From Ignavibacteriaceae bacterium (GTDB taxonomy: Bacteria > Bacteroidota > Ignavibacteria > Ignavibacteriales > Ignavibacteriaceae), in the NCBI GenBank assembly GCA_023229425.1, contig JALNZG010000003.1, positions 323,999 through 387,998 on the forward strand: DNA of 64,000 nucleotides, in the 5' to 3' direction. Shown here piece after piece: positions 27,358 through 36,249 of the stretch. The notes under the pieces were generated by a model. The model saw only the letters and a list, made by a program, of their open reading frames with translations, was not told where the DNA came from and made no database searches. Every line of letters starts with the position of its first letter. Within the stretch, counting starts at the first letter, position 1. The translations under genes were made by a program, and so were the position numbers.

Positions 27358-28044
27358 TTATTGTAAATAATTTCTTGTTCCAAAAATTGCCGTGCCGATA
27401 CGCAACATAGTAGATCCTTCTTCGAGGGCAAGTTCAAAATCGCTTGTCATTCCCATCGAAAGTTCGTTTAAGCTAAAACCGTTTTTGTTCAACTTTTCTT
27501 TTAAGTCCCGAAGTTGAGAAAAGCTTTGCCGGATTTTTTTTTCATCACCGGTAAAAGGAGCCATCGTCATCAAACCGGCAAGATTAATATTTTGGTTTTC
27601 AGTACAAAAACCGGCTATGTCCTCAATTTCTTTTTCGGAAGTTAGTCCATGCTTGGTCGCTTCTTCCGAAGTTTTAATTTCTAAAAGTATTTTCTGCGAT
27701 TTATTTTGTTTTTGAGCCGTTTTCGCAATTTCTTCTGCAAGTTTCAAAGAATCAACAGAATGAATAAATTCCGCTCTCGGCACAACATATTTTACTTTAT
27801 TCGTTTGCAGATGTCCGATAAAATGCCATGAAACATCTTCCGGCACCAGATCAAATTTTTCTACAAGTTCCTGAGCCCAATTTTCGCCGAAATCTCTTTG
27901 TCCACAGCTTTTCGCTTCCAAAACTGATTCGAACCCATAAGTTTTAGAAACGGCTATTAGGGTAATTTCTTCCGGATTTCTGCCGATTTTTAGACATTTT
28001 TCGGCTATTTCGTCGCGGACTCTATTCAGGTTCTCTTTAATCAT
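27358..28044 (-). CDS. yggS: YggS/PLPBP family pyridoxal-phosphate homeostasis protein
   Basis: 228 residues, usual length. The PLP lysine lies in LIAVSKTYG; other family blocks are RDFGENWAQELVEKFD, WHFIGHLQTNKVKYV, GLMTMAP and the C-terminal MGMTSDFELAL with RIGTAIFG. It buffers cellular PLP and has no known catalytic reaction. It is the first gene of the ten-gene minus-strand cluster; the promoter should lie in 28045-28183, where the next gene is divergent. Confidence 0.94.
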   Translation of the reverse strand: MIKENLNRVRDEIAEKCLKIGRNPEEITLIAVSKTYGFESVLEAKSCGQRDFGENWAQELVEKFDLVPEDVSWHFIGHLQTNKVKYVVPRAEFIHSVDSLKLAEEIAKTAQKQNKSQKILLEIKTSEEATKHGLTSEKEIEDIAGFCTENQNINLAGLMTMAPFTGDEKKIRQSFSQLRDLKEKLNKNGFSLNELSMGMTSDFELALEEGSTMLRIGTAIFGTRNYLQ

Positions 28045-28183
28045 AATAAAATCAAGTTTGTAAAACTATTGCTTTTCTTTGCAAAAATCAATAAAAATTA
28101 CGGAAAATTTTTCCGGCGCTTTTTTTAGGATTTTACGCCATAAATGTTTTATTTTTAGTTGAAGTTATTTAAAAAAGGGATTT

Positions 28184-28831
28184 ATGAAAAAGTTAACCAT
28201 CATTTCCTTAATTTTTCTTTCGGTGCAACTCTTTTCGCAAACTCAATCTCTTGCGTACCGAATGCCTTTTTCTGAATGTTTTCAAACACAAACTGATTCA
28301 CTCCATTCTACTAAAAATTTAAAACCATTACTTTCCATAAAAACAATATTTTTTCAAGCAATCGCTGGAGGAGGAATCGGAACATTGGCCGCATTGATTG
28401 GGAGTGAATTAGGCGATGAACTATTCAATGATAGACACCGTGGCTTGGCTCCATCAGATGAATTCATGTTGGGCTTTTTTATTGGATATTCTTTGGGGAA
28501 TGCACTTGGTGTTTACTGGATTGGAAATATGGAGGAAGTACAAGGTTCGTTTGGATACACTTTATTTGGTTCAATCGCTGGAATGGCAATTGGGATTAGT
28601 TTGACGGGACAAAAAGGAAGTGCAATACCAATTTTTATTTTACCTGGTGTCGGCGGAATAATTGCTTTTTATCTTTCAGCCGAAGAAGTTGTTCCGACAA
28701 AGACAGATGTGCTAATTCAAATTCAAAATGAAAAAGTTCAGTTTGGTACTCCAAGAATATTTTTAACAAGAATTGATGAGACCTCGAACAAGCTGAGATG
28801 CAATTTTGAACTTTTACGGGTAAATTTTTAA
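28184..28831 (+). CDS. Hypothetical secreted/membrane protein with Gly-rich hydrophobic segments
   Basis: 215 residues, family not recognised. A clear N-terminal signal peptide (KKLTIISLIFLSVQLFSQ). Three or four glycine-rich hydrophobic stretches follow between residues ~60 and ~165 (AIAGGGIGTLAALIG, MLGFFIGYSLGNALG, GYTLFGSIAGMAIGIS, IFILPGVGGIIAFY), then a ~45-residue soluble tail. The pattern resembles glycine-zipper membrane proteins. AAAAGGG lies 9 bases before the ATG. It stands alone, divergent from yggS. Confidence 0.7.
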   Translation: MKKLTIISLIFLSVQLFSQTQSLAYRMPFSECFQTQTDSLHSTKNLKPLLSIKTIFFQAIAGGGIGTLAALIGSELGDELFNDRHRGLAPSDEFMLGFFIGYSLGNALGVYWIGNMEEVQGSFGYTLFGSIAGMAIGISLTGQKGSAIPIFILPGVGGIIAFYLSAEEVVPTKTDVLIQIQNEKVQFGTPRIFLTRIDETSNKLRCNFELLRVNF

Positions 28832-28910
28832 CAACGGCAAAATCTGTTCAAAGATCAATTTTTATTCCGCAGATACTCCAATCTGCCCCATCCTTCAGCA
28901 AAAAAATTCC

Positions 28911-28918
28911 TATTTTTG
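28911..28918 (+). promoter_or_regulatory. Possible -7 element (TAnnTTTG) upstream of nadB
   Basis: TATTTTTG matches the Bacteroidota-type -7 consensus exactly and sits 16 bases before the nadB start. No good TTG -33 element lies 19-21 bases upstream, so support is partial. Confidence 0.35.
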
Positions 28919-28933
28919 TAAAACAAAATTTCT

Positions 28934-30511
28934 ATGATGAACACATACCAATTTGATACCATAATTATCGGCAGCGGACTTGCCGGATTGTATTCTGCTA
29001 TTCACGCTGCAAAACATGGAAGTGTTGCGCTAATTACAAAAACCACTCTCGATCTTTCCAATTCATATTGGGCACAGGGAGGAATTGCCGCTGCAATCTC
29101 TAAAGACGATTCTCCTTTACTTCATTTTGAAGACACACTTTCTGCCGGAAGAAATCTTTGCAATAAAACTGCTGTTGAAGTTTTGGTAAATGAAGGAAGA
29201 GAGAGAGTCTTCGAGCTTATCGAAATGGGAATGCCGTTCGATAAAGAAAATGGTGAAATTGCTCTCGGACTTGAAGGTGGACATTCGCGGCGAAGAGTTT
29301 TGCATGCCGGCGGAGATTCTACCGGACGCGATATTGTAAATTTTGTTTTGAAATCTGTTTTGGGAAATAAACGCATCTCCATCTTTGAAAATAAATTTGT
29401 TTATAATTTACTCGTCCAAGAGAACGAATGCATTGGCGTTTCTGCGTATGATTTTATGGAGAATAAAAACTTTCACTTTCTTGGTAATTCGACGATTCTT
29501 GCTTCCGGCGGAGGCGCGGCAGTTTATTTAAGATCGACAAATCCACATACCTCGCTTGGTGATGGTGTTGCTCTCGCCTACAATACTGGTGCAGAAATCG
29601 AAAGTATGGAATTCATGCAGTTTCATCCGACATCGTTTTATTCACCAGGCGGAGAAACATTTTTAATCAGCGAAGCCGTTCGCGGAGAAGGAGCTCATCT
29701 TGTTAATCATCAAGGGATTAGATTCTTACAAGAACAAAATTTAAGTGAACTTGCCCCGCGCGATGTTGTCTCCGAAGCAATTTTTAATGAGATGAAAAAT
29801 TCAGGCGAACCAAATGTTTTTCTGAAACTTGATCACCTTGATGCGGAAAAAATAAAATCCCGCTTCTCAAATATTTATAGTGAAACGATGCGCTTTGGAA
29901 TTGATATGACAAAACAACCGCTTCCTGTTTCGCCTGCCGCGCACTTCATGATCGGTGGAATTAAAACCGGATTGAACGGAGAAACAAACATAAGACATTT
30001 GTACGCAGTGGGTGAAGTCGCTTCATCCGGTATCCACGGCGCCAACCGGCTTGCGAGTAATTCATTGCTCGAGTGTTTTGTGTTTTCGAAGCGAGCGGTT
30101 GAAGATTCGTTAAGCTACAAGGGGATTGAAAATTTCTCACAGAAAATTGAAACTGCGCCACCATTCAAAGTTGCAAAAGAAAAAGAGAGTGATTTTTTAA
30201 ATGTAAAAAATTTGATCGCACAACTTTTGTGGGATAATGCCGGGATAGTCCGCACAAAAGAAAAACTAAATTTTGCAGTTGAAAAATTGAACGAACTTTC
30301 CTCTCACTTAAAACTTGTTGAAAATGAATATTACTCGTTTAGAATTTCAAGTTTGCTGCTGTTTTCCAAACTGTTAACCTCGGCAGCATTAATAAGAGAA
30401 GAAAGCCGCGGAAGTCATCTGCGAAAAGATTTTCCCGAAGAAAGTTTGAACTTTCAAAAGACCATTATTCAACAAAAAGATAAACCGATAAAATTTTCTA
30501 ACATTAAATAA
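28934..30511 (+). CDS. nadB: L-aspartate oxidase
   Basis: 525 residues. FAD enzyme oxidising L-aspartate to iminoaspartate, the first step of de novo NAD synthesis. The N-terminal FAD-binding motif is TIIIGSGLAGLYSAIHA. Typical blocks are SYWAQGGIAAA, LEGGHSRRRVLHAGGDSTGRDI (active-site His/Arg), EFMQFHPT, GEVASSGIHGANRLASNSLLE and the C-terminal REESRGSHLRKDFPE. It heads a compact nadB-nadC-nadA operon, with nadC starting 6 bp after its stop. Confidence 0.96.
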   Translation: MMNTYQFDTIIIGSGLAGLYSAIHAAKHGSVALITKTTLDLSNSYWAQGGIAAAISKDDSPLLHFEDTLSAGRNLCNKTAVEVLVNEGRERVFELIEMGMPFDKENGEIALGLEGGHSRRRVLHAGGDSTGRDIVNFVLKSVLGNKRISIFENKFVYNLLVQENECIGVSAYDFMENKNFHFLGNSTILASGGGAAVYLRSTNPHTSLGDGVALAYNTGAEIESMEFMQFHPTSFYSPGGETFLISEAVRGEGAHLVNHQGIRFLQEQNLSELAPRDVVSEAIFNEMKNSGEPNVFLKLDHLDAEKIKSRFSNIYSETMRFGIDMTKQPLPVSPAAHFMIGGIKTGLNGETNIRHLYAVGEVASSGIHGANRLASNSLLECFVFSKRAVEDSLSYKGIENFSQKIETAPPFKVAKEKESDFLNVKNLIAQLLWDNAGIVRTKEKLNFAVEKLNELSSHLKLVENEYYSFRISSLLLFSKLLTSAALIREESRGSHLRKDFPEESLNFQKTIIQQKDKPIKFSNIK

Positions 30512-30517
30512 CCGAAT

Positions 30518-31354
30518 ATGAAGTTAAATCAAAAAGAAATTGAAAGAGTAATTCTGACCGCGCTGAAAGAAGATATTGGCACCGGTGATATTACAACAAA
30601 TTTGATCATCGGAAAAAAGCAACGATCAGAAGCATTCTTTCTTGCAAAAGAAGATGGAATTATCGCCGGATTGAGCATCGCTAAAATGGTTTTTCAAAAA
30701 CTTGACGAGACAATAAAATGGAAATCATGTATTAAAGATGGAGAATTCGTCTCTGCCGGGACTCGCATTGCTGAAGTAAAAGGGTCGTTGCGAGCTTTAT
30801 TAACGGGCGAACGAACTGCGCTGAATATTTTGCAGCGAATGTCTGGCATTGCTACAACGACAAATAGTTTTGTTAAAATTGTAAATGGTACCAACGCAAA
30901 AATTCTCGATACTCGAAAAACTGTTCCGGGTCTGCGTATGCTCGATAAATATGCTGTAAAAATCGGTGGCGGCACAAATCACCGTATCGGACTTTTTGAT
31001 ATGGTCTTAATTAAAGACAACCACATCAAAGCGGCAGGAAACATCACGAAAGCCATTGCCAAAATTAGAAAAGGTGCAACAAAAAAAATTAAAATAGAAG
31101 TTGAAACAAGTAATCTTGATGAAGTTCGTGAAGCAATGAAAAACAAAATCGAAATTATCATGCTTGACAATATGACGGTTGCGATGATGAAAGAAGCGGT
31201 AGAAATAATCGCCGGGAAAGCAAAAGTTGAAGCATCGGGAAATGTGAATCTAAAAACTCTTCGCAAAATTGCTGAAACGGGAGTTGATTATATTTCCGTC
31301 GGCGCGCTCACCCATTCTGTTAAAGCGCTCGACATCAGCATGAAAATTATTTAA
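30518..31354 (+). CDS. nadC: Nicotinate-nucleotide diphosphorylase (carboxylating)
   Basis: 278 residues, usual length. It converts quinolinate and PRPP to nicotinate mononucleotide, CO2 and PPi. Family blocks: EDIGTGDITT near the start, GERTALNILQRMSGIAT, DTRKTVPGLRMLDKYAV with substrate-binding basic residues, GGGTNHRIGLFDMVLIKDNH, and SGNVNLKT near the C-terminus. It is the middle gene of the nad operon, acting after NadB and NadA. Confidence 0.96.
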   Translation: MKLNQKEIERVILTALKEDIGTGDITTNLIIGKKQRSEAFFLAKEDGIIAGLSIAKMVFQKLDETIKWKSCIKDGEFVSAGTRIAEVKGSLRALLTGERTALNILQRMSGIATTTNSFVKIVNGTNAKILDTRKTVPGLRMLDKYAVKIGGGTNHRIGLFDMVLIKDNHIKAAGNITKAIAKIRKGATKKIKIEVETSNLDEVREAMKNKIEIIMLDNMTVAMMKEAVEIIAGKAKVEASGNVNLKTLRKIAETGVDYISVGALTHSVKALDISMKII

Positions 31355-31396
31355 AGGAATTGTACTCCGCTAAAGGTGAATAACAAGGAAATTAAA

Positions 31397-32332
31397 ATGA
31401 GTGATTTGATAAATGAAATTTTGAAATTGAAAAGAGAAAAGAACGCGGTAATTCTCGCACATAATTACCAGATTCCGGAAATACAGGACATTGCCGATTT
31501 CGTAGGTGATTCGCTTGGACTCTCGCAGCAAGCCGCATCAACCAACGCCGAGTTGATCGTTTTTTGCGGTGTTCACTTTATGGCTGAAACGGCTTCAATC
31601 ATCGCGCCGAATAAAAAAGTAATTATTCCCGATCTGGATGCAGGTTGTTCACTTGCCGCTTCAATAACTGTCGAACAATTACGTGAATGGAAGAAACAAT
31701 TTCCAGATGCTGTTGTTGTTGCTTACATAAACACAACGGCGGAAATAAAAGCTGAAACCGACTATTGCGTAACTTCGTCGAATGCAGTAAAAGTGGTTGA
31801 AGCGATTCCGCGAGACAAAAAAATCCTCTTTTTGCCTGATAGATTTTTAGGCCAGTATGTTTCTTCAATTACCGGACGAGAAATGGAAATTTGGAAAGGA
31901 GCTTGTCATGTGCATGAAAAGATCGGAGATATCGATTTCGCAGAAGTGCATGCTAAACATCCCAACGCAGAATTTCTTATTCACCCGGAATGCGGTTGTT
32001 CTACTTCTTGCATGATGAAGTCGCGCCAATTCCCTGATGCAACAAACATCCACATCCATTCAACCGAAGGAATGATCAACTTCGTTAAGAGTTCTGATAA
32101 GAATGAATTTGTTATTGCGACAGAAGTTGGGATTCTCCATCGGCTAAAAAAAATAAATCCCGAAGCTCTCATTCTTCCCCTTAGTGAAAATTCAGTTTGT
32201 GAGTACATGAAGATGATAACGATAGAAAAACTTTGCTATGCATTGCAGAATGAAAAGTTCGAAGTAAGAGTTCCTGAAGAACTTGCGGCAAAAGCTCGTA
32301 TACCAATCGAAAGAATGCTCGCGATCGTTTAA
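31397..32332 (+). CDS. nadA: Quinolinate synthase
   Basis: About 311 residues. It condenses iminoaspartate and dihydroxyacetone phosphate to quinolinate with a [4Fe-4S] cluster. Seen are AHNYQIPEIQDIADFVGDSLGLS, the cysteine in VFCGVHFMAETA, and the cluster block HPECGCSTSCMMK. The ATG at 31397 is chosen because AAGGAAA lies eight bases before it; an in-frame GTG at 31376 would add seven residues. Third gene of the nad operon. Confidence 0.95.
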   Translation: MSDLINEILKLKREKNAVILAHNYQIPEIQDIADFVGDSLGLSQQAASTNAELIVFCGVHFMAETASIIAPNKKVIIPDLDAGCSLAASITVEQLREWKKQFPDAVVVAYINTTAEIKAETDYCVTSSNAVKVVEAIPRDKKILFLPDRFLGQYVSSITGREMEIWKGACHVHEKIGDIDFAEVHAKHPNAEFLIHPECGCSTSCMMKSRQFPDATNIHIHSTEGMINFVKSSDKNEFVIATEVGILHRLKKINPEALILPLSENSVCEYMKMITIEKLCYALQNEKFEVRVPEELAAKARIPIERMLAIV

Positions 32333-32443
32333 ATGGAAATGATACATTTCAAAATAAAATTTTTAATTGATTTTTGTGAATAATGAATAAATCATCAAAA
32401 TGATTTTTTGTAATTTAGTATCAACAAAATTTAGGAATATGAT

Positions 32444-33424
32444 ATGGCAGAAATAGAATTATTAAATCAGATCAGAGAAAAAGCTTCGAGAAGAAGAAAA
32501 ACAATTGTACTGCCGGAATCGCACGACGAGCGCGTGCTGAAAGCCGCTGAAATACTTACCAAAGAAAACATCGCTTCCATAATTACGCTTGGTTATGAAA
32601 ATAAAATCCGTGAGGATGCCGCAAAACTTGGTGTAAATCTTACCGGCATTAGAATCATCAATCCCGAAACTTCAGACAAACTGAGCGACTTTTCAAATAT
32701 CTTTTACAATTTGCGTAAGCACAAAGGAATAACCATTGAACAAGCACGTGAAACTTTGAAGCGCGATCTTTTTTTCGGAGGAATGATGGTTCGCGAAGGA
32801 ATGGCAGACGGCAGTGTTTCCGGTTCTTTTGCAACAACCGGAGATGTTACCAGGGCTTCACTTTTTTGCGTTGGACTTGGCGAGGGAATGTCAATTCTCT
32901 CAAGTTTCTTTTTGATGGTCTTTCCGGAAAAAGTTTACAGCTTTGCAGATTGCGCGGTAAATCCGAATCCGAATGCAGAACAACTTGCCGACATTGCAAT
33001 TGCAACTGCAGACAGCCACAAAAAACTTACCGGACAAGAACCTTACATTGCAATGCTTTCTTTTTCAACTAAAGGAAGCGCCGAGCATGAATTAGTTGAC
33101 AAGGTTCGCGCCGCTACAAACTTTGTTCAGCAAAAAAGATCTGACTTATTTGTTGACGGTGAACTTCAGTTTGATGCCGCAATTGTTGACGGTATCGGGA
33201 AGAAAAAAGCTCCGCAAAGTAAGGTTGCCGGCAGAGCAAATGTACTCGTTTTCCCCGATTTGAATTCAGGAAATATCGGGTACAAAATTGCACAGCGCCT
33301 CGGCGGCGCAGAAGCGGTTGGACCAATTAATCAAGGATTAAAAAAACCTTTTTTCGATTTAAGCCGCGGCTGCAGCGTTGATGATATTGTTAATACTGCC
33401 GCAATTGCATGTTTGATGACTTAG
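32444..33424 (+). CDS. pta: Phosphate acetyl/butyryltransferase family protein (Pta-like)
   Basis: 326 residues, a single PTA_PTB domain without the N-terminal regulatory domains of E. coli Pta. It should interconvert acetyl-CoA and acetyl phosphate. Blocks: IVLPESHDERVLKAAEIL at the start, FGGMMVREGMADGSVSGSFATTGD, ALMLSFST-like AMLSFSTKGSAEHE, VDGELQFDAAIV and the C-terminal FFDLSRGCSVDDIVN, which binds CoA and phosphate. No acetate kinase is adjacent. A phosphate butyryltransferase is less likely given the length and motifs. Confidence 0.9.
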   Translation: MAEIELLNQIREKASRRRKTIVLPESHDERVLKAAEILTKENIASIITLGYENKIREDAAKLGVNLTGIRIINPETSDKLSDFSNIFYNLRKHKGITIEQARETLKRDLFFGGMMVREGMADGSVSGSFATTGDVTRASLFCVGLGEGMSILSSFFLMVFPEKVYSFADCAVNPNPNAEQLADIAIATADSHKKLTGQEPYIAMLSFSTKGSAEHELVDKVRAATNFVQQKRSDLFVDGELQFDAAIVDGIGKKKAPQSKVAGRANVLVFPDLNSGNIGYKIAQRLGGAEAVGPINQGLKKPFFDLSRGCSVDDIVNTAAIACLMT

Positions 33425-33442
33425 TGTTTTCTTGTGCCCTTT

Positions 33443-33480
33443 GTGTCTTAGTGGTGAAAAGACTTTTACCACTGAGACAC
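33443..33480. repeat. Long inverted repeat between convergent genes
   Basis: GTGTCTTAGTGGTGAAAAG and CTTTTACCACTGAGACAC form an almost perfect ~18-bp stem with a one-base loop. It lies 19 bp after the pta stop and before the stop of the convergent membrane protein gene. It may act as a two-way terminator, though no U-tract follows on either side. Confidence 0.6.
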
Positions 33481-33498
33481 TTAGCACACTGAGATTCA

Positions 33499-34632
33499 CT
33501 AAGAAATAAAAACTTTCCCCAGAAACCAATCAACTTTATATTCTTTCAAAGCAAGAATAAAAAACGGAACTGAAAAAATATAATATGAAATATCAAATCT
33601 GCTATTAAAAAGTGCTTCGCCCATTCCAACATGACCAATCGTCATTAAAAAAGAAATTGAAACGAGAAGAAAAGTCAACACTCCCGAAGCAAACAGCAAT
33701 TCTTGAAAATCAGCGATCATCCAGCCGATGTATAAAACTAAAAGAGGAAAGACGAAGTAAATCCATTTCGGCAAATAAATTGTTTGAACTGCGAATGGTC
33801 CTTTAGATAAGAAGGTTTCCGCATTCCACAAATAAAACGGAAGAAGAGAGAGAAGAAAAACGGAAAGTGAAATTGTAAAAAAGATAACTCCGTTTTTCAA
33901 GTTATTTCTGAAGAAGAAAAGAAGAAACATTGCAAGCCAGAGAAAAACGATCAATCTTGTTGAAAGAAAAAACCCAAACAGTAACGCTAAAACAATAAAT
34001 GAAATATTTTTTTTGTTCTCATTTAGTTTCTGCTCTGCAAGAAAAAAAAGTGAAATTACCAAAACCGCATTTGTTAAAAGCTCACTTCTAACTATAAGTT
34101 CGTAAAAAGTTGTCGGTAGAAAAAGGAGCAACAACATTTTCACCCAATATTCTTTTTTTGTTTTAATAGATTTCAAAAGTAACACCAGGAAAAGGAATAA
34201 TCCGAAAACCTCTAAATAACCTGCGTCGTCAAGTAAATAAAACGGTGAAGCAAGAAAAAAGAGAAATGGGAAACCTGAAGGATTTGTCTTTGTTCCGTAA
34301 GGAAAAATTCCCTGCTGAAAATTTGAAAGCCACTCTACCATAGCTGGAAATCTTCCAACACGTGTTGATTGAGGAATAAACGCCAGCAACAATGCTACAA
34401 CCGCAATTGCACCGACAATCGAAATTAAATACCCTTTTGAAAAACCATTTTTTTGTGATGTGATTTTTTTATTAATGAAGGATAATAATAAAATCCCACC
34501 GACTATATATAGAATCGGGGAAAGAACAAAAATGTTGCCGTATCGTGAAGAATATTTAAAAATAAACAGCGCTCCAATAAATAATAAGAACGCAGCGGAA
34601 AAATTATTTATAAAATGTTTCTTAGTGAACAA
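33499..34632 (-). CDS. Polytopic membrane protein, possible GT-C-type glycosyltransferase
   Basis: 377 residues with about ten hydrophobic helices throughout (for example FSAAFLLFIGALFIF, ISIVGAIAVVALLLAF, VLVISLFFLAEQ, FIVLALLFGFFLS, FFTISLSVFLLSLLPFYLW). The first large loop carries STRVGRFPAMVEWLSNFQQG and YGTKTNPSGFPF, a placement reminiscent of GT39/GT87-like lipid-linked sugar transferases. No diagnostic DE/DD pair was confirmed, so the function is open. Convergent with pta. Confidence 0.65.
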   Translation of the reverse strand: MFTKKHFINNFSAAFLLFIGALFIFKYSSRYGNIFVLSPILYIVGGILLLSFINKKITSQKNGFSKGYLISIVGAIAVVALLLAFIPQSTRVGRFPAMVEWLSNFQQGIFPYGTKTNPSGFPFLFFLASPFYLLDDAGYLEVFGLFLFLVLLLKSIKTKKEYWVKMLLLLFLPTTFYELIVRSELLTNAVLVISLFFLAEQKLNENKKNISFIVLALLFGFFLSTRLIVFLWLAMFLLFFFRNNLKNGVIFFTISLSVFLLSLLPFYLWNAETFLSKGPFAVQTIYLPKWIYFVFPLLVLYIGWMIADFQELLFASGVLTFLLVSISFLMTIGHVGMGEALFNSRFDISYYIFSVPFFILALKEYKVDWFLGKVFIS

Positions 34633-34696
34633 AACTAAAATCGCTTTCTACCACGCCTTGCGTGGTTTCGCGCCGCTTCCAGCGACACTCAACTTT

Positions 34697-36232
34697 TTAC
34701 TTTATATTTTCCACTTTTTCCGGCTCCGGTGGACGCTGATACATTTCAGACATTTCTTTGTACTTACCGGCTAAATCATAAGAGATTTGTTCCCACGTGA
34801 ACCGCCATCCCCAATTACCGCCAAGTTTTCCCGGGAAATTCATGCGAGCTTCATTGCCAAGATTTAACATATCCTGCAACGGAATAACCACAATTTTTGC
34901 AACCGAAGCATACGCCGTTTTTATCAATTGAAAAGTAATGTTGTCTCCGAAATAACCGAGATATTTTTGTGTGAACTCATAAATATCATTTTTATCTTTT
35001 TCTTCTTTCGCTTTTTCAAAATACCCGCGGGTAGTATCGTTATCATGCGAACCGGTATGAACGACACAATTTGGAATAAAATTATGCGGTAAAAATTTTG
35101 TTTCCATTTCTTTGCCGAAGGCAAATTGAAGGATTTTAATTCCCGGCAAGTTAAATTTGTCGCGCAATGCGTTTACTTCTTTGGTAATAACACCAAGGTC
35201 TTCGGCAATAATTGGAACATCGCCCAAATATTTTTTTACCGCAGTAAAAAATTTATCGCCGGGAGCTTTAACCCATTTACCGGTTTCAGCAGTAAGCGCA
35301 TCACCCGGAATTTCCCAATATGCTTCAAAGCCGCGAAAATGGTCTATGCGAACGATGTCGATAAGTTCGAGCAATGCGGAAATTCTTTTCCGCCACCAAA
35401 GAAAATCATCTTTTTCCATTTCATCCCAGCGATAAAGAGGATTGCCCCAAAGCTGCCCGGTCGGACTAAAATAATCAGGTGGAACGCCTGCACAGGTTAA
35501 AAGTTTTCCGTTTTCATCAACGGTAAAAAGATTTTTATTCGCCCAAAGGTCTGCGCTGTCGTAGGCAATAAAGATCGGCAGATCGCCAATAATTTTTATT
35601 CCTTTGTGGTTTGCATATTCTTTTACCTTGTGCCACTGTTTGAAAAAATTAAACTGAAGAAATTTTTGATATTGAATTTCACTAGCAACTTTTTCTTTCC
35701 AGTTCACTACGGCATTTGCCTTTCGCAGAGCAATAGCTTTGTCCCATGTTGTCCAGAGATTTCCGCCATGATGGTTTTTAACAGCCATAAACAAAGAATA
35801 ATCATCGAGCCAGTCATCATGTTTCACACAGAAGTCGGAAAAAGCCTTTTCAACAACCGGATTTTTCTCTTCGATAAAATTAGCAAACGCTTTACTTAAA
35901 AGAGAATTTTTATAGTCAATCACCTCGCCGAAATCAATGTTGCCCGGATCAAATTTCGGTATCTTCGTCAAATCTTCTTTTTTCAGGTAACCTTCTTCGG
36001 CAAGGATTTCCGGACTGATCAAAAGCGGATTTCCTGCAAAAGCAGAAAAACATTGATAGGGAGAATCGCCGTAACCGGTTGGTCCAAGCGGGAAAACCTG
36101 CCAGAGCGTTTGTCCGGATGCTTCAAGAAAATTTATAAAGTTGAAGGCTTGTTCTCCTAAATCACCAATTCCAAATTTACCCGGAAGCGACGTTGGGTGA
36201 AGGAGAATTCCGGCGGAGCGTTCAATATTCAT
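34697..36232 (-). CDS. malQ: 4-alpha-glucanotransferase (amylomaltase)
   Basis: 511 residues, GH77 family. It transfers alpha-1,4-glucan segments in glycogen and maltodextrin metabolism. Motifs: RSAGILLHPTSLPGKFGIGD at the N-terminus, FPLGPTGYGDSPYQ, DLPIFIAYDSADLWAN, the nucleophile region IDIVRIDHFRGFEAYWEIP, PIIAEDLGVIT (acid/base) and HTGSHDNDTTRGY. It lies 17 bp downstream of fabF on the same strand. Confidence 0.95.
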   Translation of the reverse strand: MNIERSAGILLHPTSLPGKFGIGDLGEQAFNFINFLEASGQTLWQVFPLGPTGYGDSPYQCFSAFAGNPLLISPEILAEEGYLKKEDLTKIPKFDPGNIDFGEVIDYKNSLLSKAFANFIEEKNPVVEKAFSDFCVKHDDWLDDYSLFMAVKNHHGGNLWTTWDKAIALRKANAVVNWKEKVASEIQYQKFLQFNFFKQWHKVKEYANHKGIKIIGDLPIFIAYDSADLWANKNLFTVDENGKLLTCAGVPPDYFSPTGQLWGNPLYRWDEMEKDDFLWWRKRISALLELIDIVRIDHFRGFEAYWEIPGDALTAETGKWVKAPGDKFFTAVKKYLGDVPIIAEDLGVITKEVNALRDKFNLPGIKILQFAFGKEMETKFLPHNFIPNCVVHTGSHDNDTTRGYFEKAKEEKDKNDIYEFTQKYLGYFGDNITFQLIKTAYASVAKIVVIPLQDMLNLGNEARMNFPGKLGGNWGWRFTWEQISYDLAGKYKEMSEMYQRPPEPEKVENIK

Positions 36233-36249
36233 TTAGTTCTTCTTTCTTT

